35,077 nt of DNA from Collinsella sp. (GTDB lineage: Bacteria > Actinomycetota > Coriobacteriia > Coriobacteriales > Coriobacteriaceae). A program made the translations under genes and the position numbers. The notes under the pieces were generated by a model. That model saw nothing but the letters and a program-made list of their open reading frames with translations, was not told the DNA's origin and did not search any database. The stretch spans positions 102,592-137,668 of the forward strand of contig DXMF01000037.1 of assembly GCA_019414345.1 (NCBI GenBank), given 5' to 3'. The first letter of the stretch is position 1. Each line of letters opens with the position of its first letter. Shown one piece after another: positions 8,911 through 17,265 of this stretch.

Positions 8911-9015
8911 AAATACCGTCATTTGCTTTGTGATATGTGCTCATCTGTGATGAGTTTGTTTATATGTTTATCTGTATCCGACCCGCATAAGCTGCGCCCA
9001 TATTACTCAAATGTC

Positions 9016-9041
9016 GCGAGCCGTTCGTAAGGACGGTTCGC
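9016..9041 (+). promoter_or_regulatory. Leader hairpin with GUAA loop before rny
   Basis: GCGAGCCGTTC (9016-9026) pairs with GGACGGTTCGC (9031-9041), 11 pairs of which two are G-U, around the GNRA-type tetraloop GTAA. It lies in the leader between the predicted promoter and the rny start at 9077. It may be an attenuator, an mRNA stabilising element or a processing site. Confidence 0.5.
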
Positions 9042-9076
9042 TTTGTTGTGTAACGAATCCATAAAAAGGAGTGAGC

Positions 9077-10627
9077 ATGCCTATCATCGCAGCGCTCGTT
9101 GGCCTCGTTTTGGGTGCCATCGCCGCCATTGCCTACATGCGCACCGCCAAGCAGGGTAGTCTTCACGAGGCCGACGAAAAGATTCAGTCGGCACACGCGC
9201 AGGCAGAGTCCCTGATCGGTGATGCAAAGCGTCAGGCCGAGACCCTCAAAAAAGAGGCTCTGCTCGAGGCTAAGGAAGAGATCATCAAGAACAAGCAGGC
9301 CGCCGAGGCCGAGGACAAGCAGCGCAAGAGCGAGATTCGCACGCTCGAAAATCGCGTGATGCAGCGCGAGGAATCACTCGATCGTCGCAACGATGCGCTC
9401 GATAAACGCGAGCACCAGCTGTCCAGCCAGGCCGGTCAGGTCGAGAAGCGCTCTCGCGAGCTTGAGGAGCTCTGCGCCAAGCAGACCTCCGAGCTCGAGC
9501 GTATTGCCGACCTTACGCGCGAGGACGCTCACAAGGAGCTGCTCGACAAGGTCCGCGGCGAGGTTACCCACGAGGCGGCCACCATCATCCGTGAGTCCGA
9601 GCAGCAGGTCCGCGCCGAGTGCCACAAGACCGCCCAGGAGATTCTCTCCCTGGCGATTCAGCGTTGCGCCGCCGACCATACCGCCGAGGTCACCGTCACT
9701 TCCGTGCATATTCCCTCCGATGACCTCAAGGGTCGCATCATCGGTCGTGAGGGTCGTAACATCCGCACCTTCGAGCAGGTGTCTGGCGTCAACCTCGTGA
9801 TTGACGACACCCCCGAGACCGTTGTACTTTCGAGCTTCGATCCGGTCCGTCGTGAGACTGCCCGCGTGGCGCTCGAAAACCTCATTGCCGACGGTCGTAT
9901 TCACCCCGCCCGCATCGAGGAGATGTATCACAAGGCCGCCGACTTGGTTCAGCAGCGTGTGCGCGAGGCTGGCGAGCAGGCCGCCTTCGATACCGGTATC
10001 CACGATCTGCACCCCGAGATCGTCAAGACCCTGGGTGCTCTTCGCTACCGCACCTCGTTTGGTCAGAACGTGCTGCAGCACTCGCTTGAGGTCTCCGACC
10101 TGTGCGGCGTTATGGCCTCCGAGCTTGGTCTGGATGTTGTGACCGCCAAGCGCGCCGGTCTTCTGCACGACCTGGGCAAGGCCATCGACCACGACGTTGA
10201 GGGACCGCATGCTGTCATTGGCGCCGAGCTTGCCCGCCGTTATGGCGAGAAGCCCGTTATCGTCCACGCGATCGAAGCCCATCATGCCGATGTCGACCCC
10301 AACACGGTGCTCGACGTTCTGGTCCAGGCTGCCGATGCCGTTTCTGCTTCTCGTCCCGGTGCCCGCCGCGAGTCGGCCGAGAACTACATCAAGCGTCTTG
10401 AGAAGCTCGAGGAGATTGCCAACTCTCACGACGGCGTCGAGCGTACCTATGCCATGCAGGCCGGTCGCGAGGTTCATGTCATGGTTCAGCCTGACAAGAT
10501 CTCCGATGCCCAGTCCACGGTGCTTGCGCACGATATCGCCCATCAGATCGAGGAAGAGATGGAGTATCCCGGTCAGGTTCGCGTTGTCGTGATTCGCGAG
10601 AGCCGTGCCGTCGATATCGCTAAATAA
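9077..10627 (+). CDS. rny: Ribonuclease Y
   Basis: RNase Y is the membrane-anchored endoribonuclease that starts mRNA decay in many Gram-positives. ATG 9077 is preferred over GTG 9071, because AAGGAG at 9066-9071 is then correctly spaced; this gives 516 residues, the usual size. In order: one N-terminal membrane helix (about 2-17), a long charged coiled coil (about 25-190), a KH domain with the LKGRIIGREGRNIRTFE segment (about 215-231), and an HD phosphohydrolase domain with RAGLLHDLGKA (about 360-370). It heads a group with a GHKL ATPase gene and spoVS. Confidence 0.96.
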   Translation: MPIIAALVGLVLGAIAAIAYMRTAKQGSLHEADEKIQSAHAQAESLIGDAKRQAETLKKEALLEAKEEIIKNKQAAEAEDKQRKSEIRTLENRVMQREESLDRRNDALDKREHQLSSQAGQVEKRSRELEELCAKQTSELERIADLTREDAHKELLDKVRGEVTHEAATIIRESEQQVRAECHKTAQEILSLAIQRCAADHTAEVTVTSVHIPSDDLKGRIIGREGRNIRTFEQVSGVNLVIDDTPETVVLSSFDPVRRETARVALENLIADGRIHPARIEEMYHKAADLVQQRVREAGEQAAFDTGIHDLHPEIVKTLGALRYRTSFGQNVLQHSLEVSDLCGVMASELGLDVVTAKRAGLLHDLGKAIDHDVEGPHAVIGAELARRYGEKPVIVHAIEAHHADVDPNTVLDVLVQAADAVSASRPGARRESAENYIKRLEKLEEIANSHDGVERTYAMQAGREVHVMVQPDKISDAQSTVLAHDIAHQIEEEMEYPGQVRVVVIRESRAVDIAK

Positions 10628-10628
10628 C

Positions 10629-11714
10629 ATGAACGACGCGAACGAGCTCATCTCATTTATCGCGTCGATGTCGGGGGAGGGCAACCTTCGCGTCGAGGAA
10701 AACCTTGGCGAGGGGTATGTCCGCCTCCGCGTTTCGGAGGCCGAGCGCCGTCAGGCCAAGCATGACATTCAGCATGTAGAGGACATTGTCATCGAGATGC
10801 TGCGTAATGCTCGCGATGCCGGAGCCGATAAGGTCTATCTTGCCACGACCAAGGAGGAGGGTGTTCGCACCCTCCTCTTCCTGGATAACGGTTCTGGTGT
10901 GCCGCAGGATATGCAGGAGCGTATCTTCGATGCTCGTGTCACTTCCAAGCTCGAGAGCATGAAAATGGACCGTTGGGGTGTTCACGGTCGTGGTATGGCG
11001 CTGTTCTCTATCAAGCAGAACACGGATGAGGCGCGCGTTGTTTCATCGGGCGTCGATTTGGGCTCTTCGTTTAAGGTGCGCGTTGCCACCGAACGCTTGG
11101 GTGAGCGCGCCGACCAGTCGAGCTGGCCTCAGGCGGTTAAAGACGAAGACGGTCGCTATGTATGTGCTCGCGGCCCCCACAACATCATTCGCGCGGCCTG
11201 TGAGTTTGCCCTTGAGGAGCTGCGTTGCTGCGATGTGTATCTGGGCTCTCCGTCCGAGATCGCTGCGACCCTGTACGCTCAGGCTTCGAGTCGTCTCGAT
11301 ACGTCGCGCCTGCTCTTTATCGATGACGAGTGCGAGCTTCCAGTTATCGATCGCTTGGGCCTTGCCTCGGATGCCGAGGACTTTATCCGGATCTGCTCCG
11401 GTCTGGGCCTTGAGATGTCCGAGCGCACTGCCCACCGAATTCTGTCGGGTCAGATTAAGCCCGTTCGCGGCGTGACTGCGCGTCTGCTGCGCGAGCGCGA
11501 CTCCACCTCTCATGCGCCGGCTCCCATCGATCTTGCCAAGGACCGTCGAGGCCTTCGTATCGCCAAGGATGATATGGCGCAGTTTTCGCGTGCGGTCGAG
11601 CGTGACTTTAACGACCTTGCCGCCCGGTATTACCTCAATCTATGCGGCGACCCTAAGATTCGCGTTTCGCGTGATCGCATCACGGTGACGTTCGATCTTG
11701 CCAAAGAGGAATAA
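10629..11714 (+). CDS. GHKL (HATPase_c-type) ATP-binding protein
   Basis: Cytosolic protein of 361 residues from ATG 10629, just after the rny stop; GTG 10605, inside rny, is an alternative start with a slightly better GAGAG site. The first half is a Bergerat-fold ATPase: N box in VIEMLRNARDAGA (about 49-61), G1 box in FLDNGSGVP (about 80-88), and G2-like RWGVHGRGMALFSI (about 112-125). These features are those of GyrB/Hsp90/MutL/histidine-kinase ATPases, yet there is no phospho-acceptor histidine, HAMP or membrane segment. The C-terminal 180 residues match no domain I recognise. Placement between rny and spoVS suggests a shared process, but I cannot name the function. Confidence 0.8.
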   Translation: MNDANELISFIASMSGEGNLRVEENLGEGYVRLRVSEAERRQAKHDIQHVEDIVIEMLRNARDAGADKVYLATTKEEGVRTLLFLDNGSGVPQDMQERIFDARVTSKLESMKMDRWGVHGRGMALFSIKQNTDEARVVSSGVDLGSSFKVRVATERLGERADQSSWPQAVKDEDGRYVCARGPHNIIRAACEFALEELRCCDVYLGSPSEIAATLYAQASSRLDTSRLLFIDDECELPVIDRLGLASDAEDFIRICSGLGLEMSERTAHRILSGQIKPVRGVTARLLRERDSTSHAPAPIDLAKDRRGLRIAKDDMAQFSRAVERDFNDLAARYYLNLCGDPKIRVSRDRITVTFDLAKEE

Positions 11715-11720
11715 AATCTT

Positions 11721-11738
11721 TACCGAGTCCGCTCGGTA
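11721..11738 (+). promoter_or_regulatory. Hairpin between GHKL ATPase gene and spoVS
   Basis: Perfect 7 bp stem TACCGAG (11721-11727) with CTCGGTA (11732-11738) around TCCG, 6 bp after the ATPase stop. There is no T run after it, so it is either a weak terminator or an mRNA end/processing element ahead of spoVS. Confidence 0.4.
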
Positions 11739-11788
11739 CGATACAGTTATTGCAGTTAAAACGTACTTTTAAACGCAGGAGTTTCTTC

Positions 11789-12106
11789 ATGGATTGCCTG
11801 AAGGTATCAAGCAAATCATCGCCCGCGTCCGTAGCCGGCGCCATTGCCGGCATGGTCAAAGATGGCGTCCCCGTCAACATTCAATGCGTCGGCGCCGGTG
11901 CCGTCAACCAGGCCATCAAGGCCGTCGCCATTGCGCGCGGCTTTCTGATTCCGACCGGCTTTGATGTCTCCTGCGCGCCGGTGTTCTCCGACATCCTCAT
12001 TAACGGGGAGTCGCGCACGGCAATCCGTCTCTCTATCTACGTTCACCAGATTAATCGGGCTGCCATGGATAACGTCGTCATGGACGACGTTAAGCCTGTT
12101 GCGTAA
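11789..12106 (+). CDS. spoVS: Stage V sporulation protein S family (SpoVS)
   Basis: 105 residues covering the whole SpoVS domain (KVSSKSSPASVAGAIAGMV near the start, VQ-type core VNIQCVGAGAVNQAIKAVAIARG), with a C-terminal extension compared with the roughly 86-residue Bacillus protein. SpoVS is a small Alba-like protein that affects septation and spore coat assembly in Bacillus. The lineage suggested here does not sporulate, so a role in division or nucleic-acid binding is more plausible. ATG 11789 has CAGGAG at 11776-11781. It lies downstream of rny and the GHKL ATPase gene. Confidence 0.92.
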   Translation: MDCLKVSSKSSPASVAGAIAGMVKDGVPVNIQCVGAGAVNQAIKAVAIARGFLIPTGFDVSCAPVFSDILINGESRTAIRLSIYVHQINRAAMDNVVMDDVKPVA

Positions 12107-12171
12107 ACAAGCCATTTGCACGCTTGTAGCACCTATGCGCCCCGTCGACACCATCGTTAGGATGTAAGCTC

Positions 12172-13542
12172 ATGGACCAGCGTTCCGTACGCGATATTCT
12201 TGCCGGTAAAACCTACTTTATACGCACATTCGGCTGCCAGATGAACCAGCACGACTCTGAGCGCGTGAGCGGTTTGCTCGATTCGTATGGCTGTCTTATG
12301 GCGCTCGATCCGGAGCATGCCGATATTGTCGTGTTCATGACGTGCTGTGTGCGCGAGGCTGCCGATACGCGCCTGTATGGTCAGTGCAATTCCTGCAAGA
12401 GCCTTCCTCCTTCGCCTTCGGGTAAGCGTGTTGTCGCCGTGGGCGGCTGCATCGCCCAGCGCGATGGTGAGGGCTTGCTCACCAACGTCGATAACGTCAA
12501 CGTCATTTTCGGCACCCATTCTATTGCGCACGTGGCTGAGCTTATCGCCGAGGCGTTTTTGGATGGTAAGCGCCATATCCGTACGAATGAGCATGAGGAT
12601 ACCGACGCCATGAGTATGCCGTGGCATCGCGAGACGCAGTATCACGCCTGGGTGCCCATCATGACGGGCTGCAACAATTTCTGTACGTACTGCATCGTGC
12701 CGTACGTCCGTGGTCGTGAGAAGAGCCGTCCCTTCGAGGAGATTGTCGACGAGGTGACCGGGCTCGTGCGTCAGGGCGTGCGCGAGATTACGCTTCTGGG
12801 CCAAAACGTTAACTCCTACGGTCGCGATCTCTTTGGCAAGCCGCGCTTTGCCGATCTGCTGCGCGCGGTGGGCGATACGGGCGTCGAGCGCATCTTCTTT
12901 ACCTCTTCGCATCCTAAGGATCTGCTGCCCGAGACCATTGATGCTATGGCCGAGACACCTGCCGTCATGCCGCAGCTTCACTTGGCCGTTCAGTCGGGCT
13001 CCACGCGCATTCTTAAAGAGATGAATCGTCGGTACACGCGCGAGGATTATCTGGGCCTGGTCGATCGTATTCGTAACCGTATGCCCGATATTGCGCTTTC
13101 GACCGACATCATTGTGGGCTTCCCGGGCGAGACTGAGGAAGACTTTGAACAGACGCTCTCGCTTGCCGAGACGGTGCGCTATGCCCAGGCCTACACGTTT
13201 ATTTACTCCAAGCGCGCCGGTACCCCGGCAGCTGAGATTTATGATCCCACCCCGCATGAGGTTATCCTTGAGCGCTTTAACCGTCTGGTCAAGGTTATCG
13301 AGACGACGGCGCACGAGTATAACCAGGGCGAGCTTCACACCGTGGTGCCTGCACTTATTGAGGGCACGAGCAAGAAGAACGACGCTGTCCTTCTGGGCAA
13401 GAGCCCCAAGAACCAGACGGTGCATGCGCCGATTCCTGCTGGCTATAGCATCGATCAACTCATCGGCAAAATCGTCGATGTTGATATTGATGTCGCCAAG
13501 ACGTGGTATCTGTCTGGCTCCGTCGTGGGCGAGCCCCGCTAA
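12172..13542 (+). CDS. miaB: tRNA-2-methylthio-N6-dimethylallyladenosine synthase MiaB
   Basis: Radical SAM methylthiotransferase that finishes ms2i6A at position 37 of tRNAs reading UNN codons. The UPF0004 domain contains C22, C58 and C92. The radical SAM cluster motif C166, C170, C173 is in TGCNNFCTYCIVPYVRGREKSR-like sequence, and a TRAM domain occupies about residues 380-450. TFGCQMNQHDSE near the N-terminus is the MiaB signature. Length 456 is normal. The stop overlaps the miaA start by one base (TAATG), so the two sequential enzymes of the same tRNA modification are translationally coupled. Confidence 0.97.
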   Translation: MDQRSVRDILAGKTYFIRTFGCQMNQHDSERVSGLLDSYGCLMALDPEHADIVVFMTCCVREAADTRLYGQCNSCKSLPPSPSGKRVVAVGGCIAQRDGEGLLTNVDNVNVIFGTHSIAHVAELIAEAFLDGKRHIRTNEHEDTDAMSMPWHRETQYHAWVPIMTGCNNFCTYCIVPYVRGREKSRPFEEIVDEVTGLVRQGVREITLLGQNVNSYGRDLFGKPRFADLLRAVGDTGVERIFFTSSHPKDLLPETIDAMAETPAVMPQLHLAVQSGSTRILKEMNRRYTREDYLGLVDRIRNRMPDIALSTDIIVGFPGETEEDFEQTLSLAETVRYAQAYTFIYSKRAGTPAAEIYDPTPHEVILERFNRLVKVIETTAHEYNQGELHTVVPALIEGTSKKNDAVLLGKSPKNQTVHAPIPAGYSIDQLIGKIVDVDIDVAKTWYLSGSVVGEPR

Positions 13543-14480
13543 TGATCTCTCCTGGTGCAAGCCTTTCTGCCGTAGCGATCGTCGGTCCGACGGCGGTCGG
13601 CAAGAGCGATGTTGCCGACCGTCTGGCTGCTCGCCTGTCGTCTGAAGTGTTGTCTTGTGACGCGATGCAAATCTATCGTGGTATGGACATCGGTACGGCC
13701 AAGATGATGCCCGAGGAGTGCTCGGCACCGTTGCGCCTTGTCGATATCGTGAATCCGGGCGTCGCGTATTCTGCCGCGCTCTACCAGTCGGACGCCCGAG
13801 CATATGTCGAGCGTTTGCTTGGTGAGCAACGTCTTCCGGTCTTTTGCGGCGGTACGGGCCTGTATCTCAAGGCCGCACTCGATGAAATGGATTTTCCTTC
13901 GGGAGAACTCGAGGACGAACGCCGCGCGGGCTATCAGGAGCTTGCCGAGCGCATTGGAGAGGAAGCATTGCATGCCCTGCTTGCCGAGCGCGACCCCGAA
14001 TCGGCTGCCGTGATTCATCCCCATAACGTGCGTCGTGTGATTCGTGCGCTCGAGATGCACGATGACGGTGTGTCGTATGCCGAGCAGAAGTCGAAATTCA
14101 GCGTTCCGCGTGAGCGTTATCATGCCTTGTGGTTTGGTCTGACGCGTAGCCGTAAAGTGCTCTATGAGCGCATTAACCTGCGTGTCGACCTTATGTTTGA
14201 GCAGGGGCTGGTTGATGAGGTCCGTGGTCTTATGGACCAGGGCCTAAGTGATGCACTGACGTCGATGCAGGCAATCGGTTACAAAGAGATTATTGATGCC
14301 TTGCGAGGCGCTATTACCATGGATGAGGCCCGTGAGCTTATCAAGATGCGCTCACGTCGCTATGCCAAGCGCCAGCTATCCTGGTTTAAGCGTGATGATC
14401 GCATCGTGTGGTTCGATATGGATGAGTTTACGATCGATGAGGTCGTTGCTGATATTTACCGTCGCATCGAGGCTGCCTAA
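13542..14480 (+). CDS. miaA: tRNA dimethylallyltransferase MiaA
   Basis: Transfers dimethylallyl to A37 of tRNA, making the i6A substrate used by MiaB. From ATG 13542 the protein has 312 residues, with the P-loop GPTAVGKS at 15-22, the family DAMQIYRGMDIGTAK segment and the FCGGTGLYL motif. An in-frame GTG at 13503 inside miaB is rejected as start because the family begins close before the P-loop. It overlaps miaB upstream and hflX downstream by one base each. Confidence 0.97.
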   Translation: MISPGASLSAVAIVGPTAVGKSDVADRLAARLSSEVLSCDAMQIYRGMDIGTAKMMPEECSAPLRLVDIVNPGVAYSAALYQSDARAYVERLLGEQRLPVFCGGTGLYLKAALDEMDFPSGELEDERRAGYQELAERIGEEALHALLAERDPESAAVIHPHNVRRVIRALEMHDDGVSYAEQKSKFSVPRERYHALWFGLTRSRKVLYERINLRVDLMFEQGLVDEVRGLMDQGLSDALTSMQAIGYKEIIDALRGAITMDEARELIKMRSRRYAKRQLSWFKRDDRIVWFDMDEFTIDEVVADIYRRIEAA

Positions 14481-15769
14481 TGGCTCGTTTTCCTTTGGTC
14501 CCTACGGCGCCTGAACCTGAGCGCGCCATCTTGGTTGGTGTTGAGTGGCGCGATAACGTCTGGCCGCTCGACCGTTCGCTCGACGAGCTCGAGCGCTTGG
14601 CTCACACTGCTGGAGCCCAATGCGTGGCACGCTTGTCGCAGCGCCTGGTTAAACCCTATCCCAAATCGTTTATCGGTTCTGGCAAGGTCGAGGAGCTGTG
14701 CGGCTTGGTGCATCGCATGGATGCGGATGTTGTTATCTTCGACGACGACCTGACGCCCTCGCAGCAGTCCTATCTTGAGAAAGCCGTGGGCGAACCGGTC
14801 AAGATTATTGACCGTACGGCATTGATTTTGGATATCTTTGGCCTGCATGCCCAGACTCGTGAGGGCCGCTTGCAGGTGCAGCTGGCACAGTTGCAGTATC
14901 TGCTGCCTCGTCTGCGAGGTATGTGGAGCCATCTTGCTAAGGAACAGACGCGTGGCGGTATTGGCTCGCGCTTTGGCCAGGGCGAAAGCCAGCTCGAGGT
15001 CGACCGTCGCCTAATTCGTAATAAGATCGCAGCTCTTCGACGCGAACTGAAACAGGTTGAACAACGTCGTGATGTGCAATCGAAAAGCCGTATTGAATCG
15101 CCGGCGTTTCGCGTGGCGTTGGCTGGCTACACCAATGCCGGCAAGTCGACGTTGCTTAATCGATTGACGGGATCCACTGTACTTTCGCAGGATAAGCTGT
15201 TTGCCACGCTCGATCCTACGACGCGCTCGTACCGTTTGCCCGGTGGCCGTGGCATGACGATCACCGATACCGTCGGCTTTATTCAAAAGCTGCCCCATGG
15301 CCTGGTCGACGCGTTTAAATCTACGCTTTCCGAGGTGCTCGGCGCCGATTTGATTCTTAAAGTTGTAGACGCTTCCGATGAGGATTATGAGCGTCAGCTC
15401 GAGGCGGTTGATCGTGTCCTTGACGAGATCGGTGCCGGTGAGCGCCTGACGCTTACCGTGTTCAATAAAATTGATCTGCTCGATAGCGTCGACCGCTTGA
15501 GTTTCCGCCGGCGCTATCCCGAGGCGGTGCTGTTCTCGGCTCAGACGGGTGAGGGTCTTGATGATTTAGTCGACCGCATCGCTCGTGAAGCGGCCGCTAC
15601 GGACGTATTGCTCTCGGCCGATATCCCGTATCGAGAGGGCGCGTTAATTACGCTCGTGCACGAACAGGGAACCCCTCTGCACGAGGAATATCTTGAGGGC
15701 GGCGTTCGTATTGTGGCAAAGCTTCCGGCCCGTATCGCACCACGTCTTGAGCGTTACCGAACGGAATAA
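14480..15769 (+). CDS. hflX: GTPase HflX
   Basis: Ribosome-binding GTPase that splits stalled or heat-damaged 70S ribosomes. The 429 residues contain the HflX N-terminal domain (about 15-205, including KSFIGSGKVEEL and RGGIGSRFGQGESQLEVDRR-type segments), then the G domain: G1 GYTNAGKS at 216-223, G3 DTVGF and G4 NKID. The start overlaps the miaA stop (TAATG), completing a miaB-miaA-hflX coupled unit. The last 16 bp overlap the convergent acyltransferase gene, leaving no room for a separate terminator. Confidence 0.96.
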   Translation: MARFPLVPTAPEPERAILVGVEWRDNVWPLDRSLDELERLAHTAGAQCVARLSQRLVKPYPKSFIGSGKVEELCGLVHRMDADVVIFDDDLTPSQQSYLEKAVGEPVKIIDRTALILDIFGLHAQTREGRLQVQLAQLQYLLPRLRGMWSHLAKEQTRGGIGSRFGQGESQLEVDRRLIRNKIAALRRELKQVEQRRDVQSKSRIESPAFRVALAGYTNAGKSTLLNRLTGSTVLSQDKLFATLDPTTRSYRLPGGRGMTITDTVGFIQKLPHGLVDAFKSTLSEVLGADLILKVVDASDEDYERQLEAVDRVLDEIGAGERLTLTVFNKIDLLDSVDRLSFRRRYPEAVLFSAQTGEGLDDLVDRIAREAAATDVLLSADIPYREGALITLVHEQGTPLHEEYLEGGVRIVAKLPARIAPRLERYRTE

Positions 15770-16458
15770 ATCAGCTCCAGTACACCCAAGATAACCGGTT
15801 GATGAAGCAGGTAGAACGGCAGCGCATGGCGTCCGAGGCTCGCGAGCGCCGGGATGGGATCTTCATAGGCCCATACTGGTGCCTCGCAGTTTGCTTTCTG
15901 TGCCTTCCTGGCGGCAAAGAAGCCTGTGAGATACATAAATAAGAATGGTATGAGCGGATAGTAATCACCGGAGACAAAGTCTGGACCTGGGAAACCCAGC
16001 CAAGCTAGATAGGGGATAGGGTAGACCGCTTTAGGAATGCTCCAGGTACTGGTAAAGAGTATGAGGCAAATGGTAATACCCCATACTGCCGGCACCCTAT
16101 AGAGAACCGGGCGCGTGAGTGCGACAATGGCGGTGCACGCCGCCATGCAGAAAATGATGCCGAAGTTCACCGAGTCATCGACCGAGACGAGCGTAGTTGC
16201 GACCCATACAATTAAAGCGGCAACGGCATATTTGGCGGCACGCTTGATGTTGTTGCGCGAGAGAGTGCACATCCAGCCGGCAATAAACAAAAATACCCAA
16301 CTGATGCTGGCGCGCCAGATGTCTTGGAAGATGGTCTGGGTAAACCAGGGCATCTTCCAACCATATAGGTAGGCAAGGTCGTAGCAGGCATGAAATCCCG
16401 CCATTGACAGCATGGTAAACCCGCGAATGGTATCAAAGATCGTGATGCGTTTTTGCAT
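15754..16458 (-). CDS. DUF1624/HGSNAT-type membrane acyltransferase
   Basis: 234 residues with about seven hydrophobic segments, of the heparan-alpha-glucosaminide N-acetyltransferase catalytic-like (DUF1624) family. The N-terminus FDTIRGFTMLSMAGFHACYD carries the family Asp and His, and the C-terminus ends in the typical GRHALPFYLLHQPVI. Such proteins are thought to move acyl groups across the membrane onto sugars; the substrate here is unknown. The start overlaps the lexA stop by one base, so it should be translated with lexA and rise during SOS. Its 3' end overlaps hflX by 16 bp. Confidence 0.82.
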   Translation of the reverse strand: MQKRITIFDTIRGFTMLSMAGFHACYDLAYLYGWKMPWFTQTIFQDIWRASISWVFLFIAGWMCTLSRNNIKRAAKYAVAALIVWVATTLVSVDDSVNFGIIFCMAACTAIVALTRPVLYRVPAVWGITICLILFTSTWSIPKAVYPIPYLAWLGFPGPDFVSGDYYPLIPFLFMYLTGFFAARKAQKANCEAPVWAYEDPIPALASLGRHALPFYLLHQPVILGVLELIYSVR

Positions 16459-17102
16459 TACGAGAACCGGCGCATCAAGCCGACGACCTTGCCCAGGATT
16501 GTGGGATTTGTCGCATAGATAGGCTCCATAGTGTCGTTTTCGGGCTGCAGGCGAACGCGTCCCTGTTCCTTATAGAACGTTTTGACTGTTGCGGAACCAT
16601 CGATCATGGCCACGACAATCTCACCATTCATGGCGCTTTTCTGCTCCCGAACGATGATGTAGTCGCCGTTATAGATGCCGACGTTAATCATCGAATTGCC
16701 GTGGACCTCGAGGATAAAGGACCCCTGGTCCGTTGCGATCTCAGTTGGGATGGTAAAGGTGTCCTCGATATTCTGCTCGGCAAGGATGGGAATCCCTGCA
16801 GCGACACGGCCTACGAGAGGCAGCGATACGGTGCCTCGGGGCGCCGTGGGCTCATCGGACTTTGAGATGGAGACGGAAGATCCGTCCTCGTCAAAGAGCT
16901 CGAGAGCGCGAGGCTTGGTGGCATCACGCTTGAGCAGGCCGCGTGCTTCCAGCGCGGAGAGATGCGCATGTACGGTGCTAGGGGAGGAAAGGCCCACGGC
17001 CGAAGCCATCTCGCGCACACTGGGCGGATAGCCCTTCTCCTGCTGATATTCCTTGATGAAGTCGTAAATTTGCTGCTGACGCTTGGTAATTTTGCGAGCC
17101 AT
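16458..17102 (-). CDS. lexA: LexA repressor
   Basis: SOS repressor with latent self-cleavage. From ATG 17102 (minus-strand AGAGAGGAA upstream) it has 214 residues; a start 30 bp further upstream is open but less well placed. The N-terminal winged HTH spans about 1-68. The cleavage site is A102-G103 in GRVAAGIP. The catalytic pair is S137 (HGNSM) and K174 (ATVKTF). HGNSM is the common Gram-positive spelling. It is divergent from the LysM gene across three LexA-box-like sites, giving autoregulation, and is coupled to the acyltransferase gene downstream. Confidence 0.97.
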   Translation of the reverse strand: MARKITKRQQQIYDFIKEYQQEKGYPPSVREMASAVGLSSPSTVHAHLSALEARGLLKRDATKPRALELFDEDGSSVSISKSDEPTAPRGTVSLPLVGRVAAGIPILAEQNIEDTFTIPTEIATDQGSFILEVHGNSMINVGIYNGDYIIVREQKSAMNGEIVVAMIDGSATVKTFYKEQGRVRLQPENDTMEPIYATNPTILGKVVGLMRRFS

Positions 17103-17125
17103 CAGGGATTCCTCTCTACCCATAC

Positions 17126-17139
17126 CAAACAAATGTTCT
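17126..17139. promoter_or_regulatory. LexA box, proximal to lexA (degenerate)
   Basis: CAAACAAATGTTCT matches 8 of the 10 fixed positions of CGAAC-N4-GTTCG. It lies 24 bp upstream of the lexA start. It begins exactly 28 bp before the next box. Confidence 0.6.
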
Positions 17140-17147
17140 ATTTTTGC

Positions 17148-17175
17148 TTGACAGGAACAACTGTTCGAAGATAAT
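17148..17175 (+). promoter_or_regulatory. SOS promoter of LysM gene
   Basis: TTGACA at 17148-17153 and GATAAT at 17170-17175 with a 16 bp spacer form a near-consensus promoter pointing to the LysM gene. The central LexA box lies in the spacer and another just after the -10. Near-consensus elements under tight repression are typical of SOS genes. Confidence 0.8.
17154..17167. promoter_or_regulatory. LexA box, central
   Basis: GGAACAACTGTTCG matches 9 of 10 fixed LexA-box positions. It starts directly after the TTGACA -35 of the plus-strand promoter and fills most of the -35/-10 spacer, so bound LexA would block RNA polymerase. Confidence 0.85.
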
Positions 17176-17181
17176 AATAAC

Positions 17182-17195
17182 CGAACACTCGTTCC
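17182..17195. promoter_or_regulatory. LexA box, proximal to LysM gene
   Basis: CGAACACTCGTTCC matches 9 of 10 fixed LexA-box positions. It lies just downstream of the predicted -10 of the LysM gene promoter, 28 bp after the central box. Confidence 0.85.
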
Positions 17196-17265
17196 CGCGC
17201 TAGACTTTTTTGTCCCGGCGGCTTGATAAAACAGTTCTCGTCAAAACAAACGAGAGGAGAACAGA

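Noticed and set aside
11789..12106. spoVS as a sign of sporulation
   Set aside because: SpoVS-family genes occur in non-sporulating bacteria, and no other sporulation gene is in the window.
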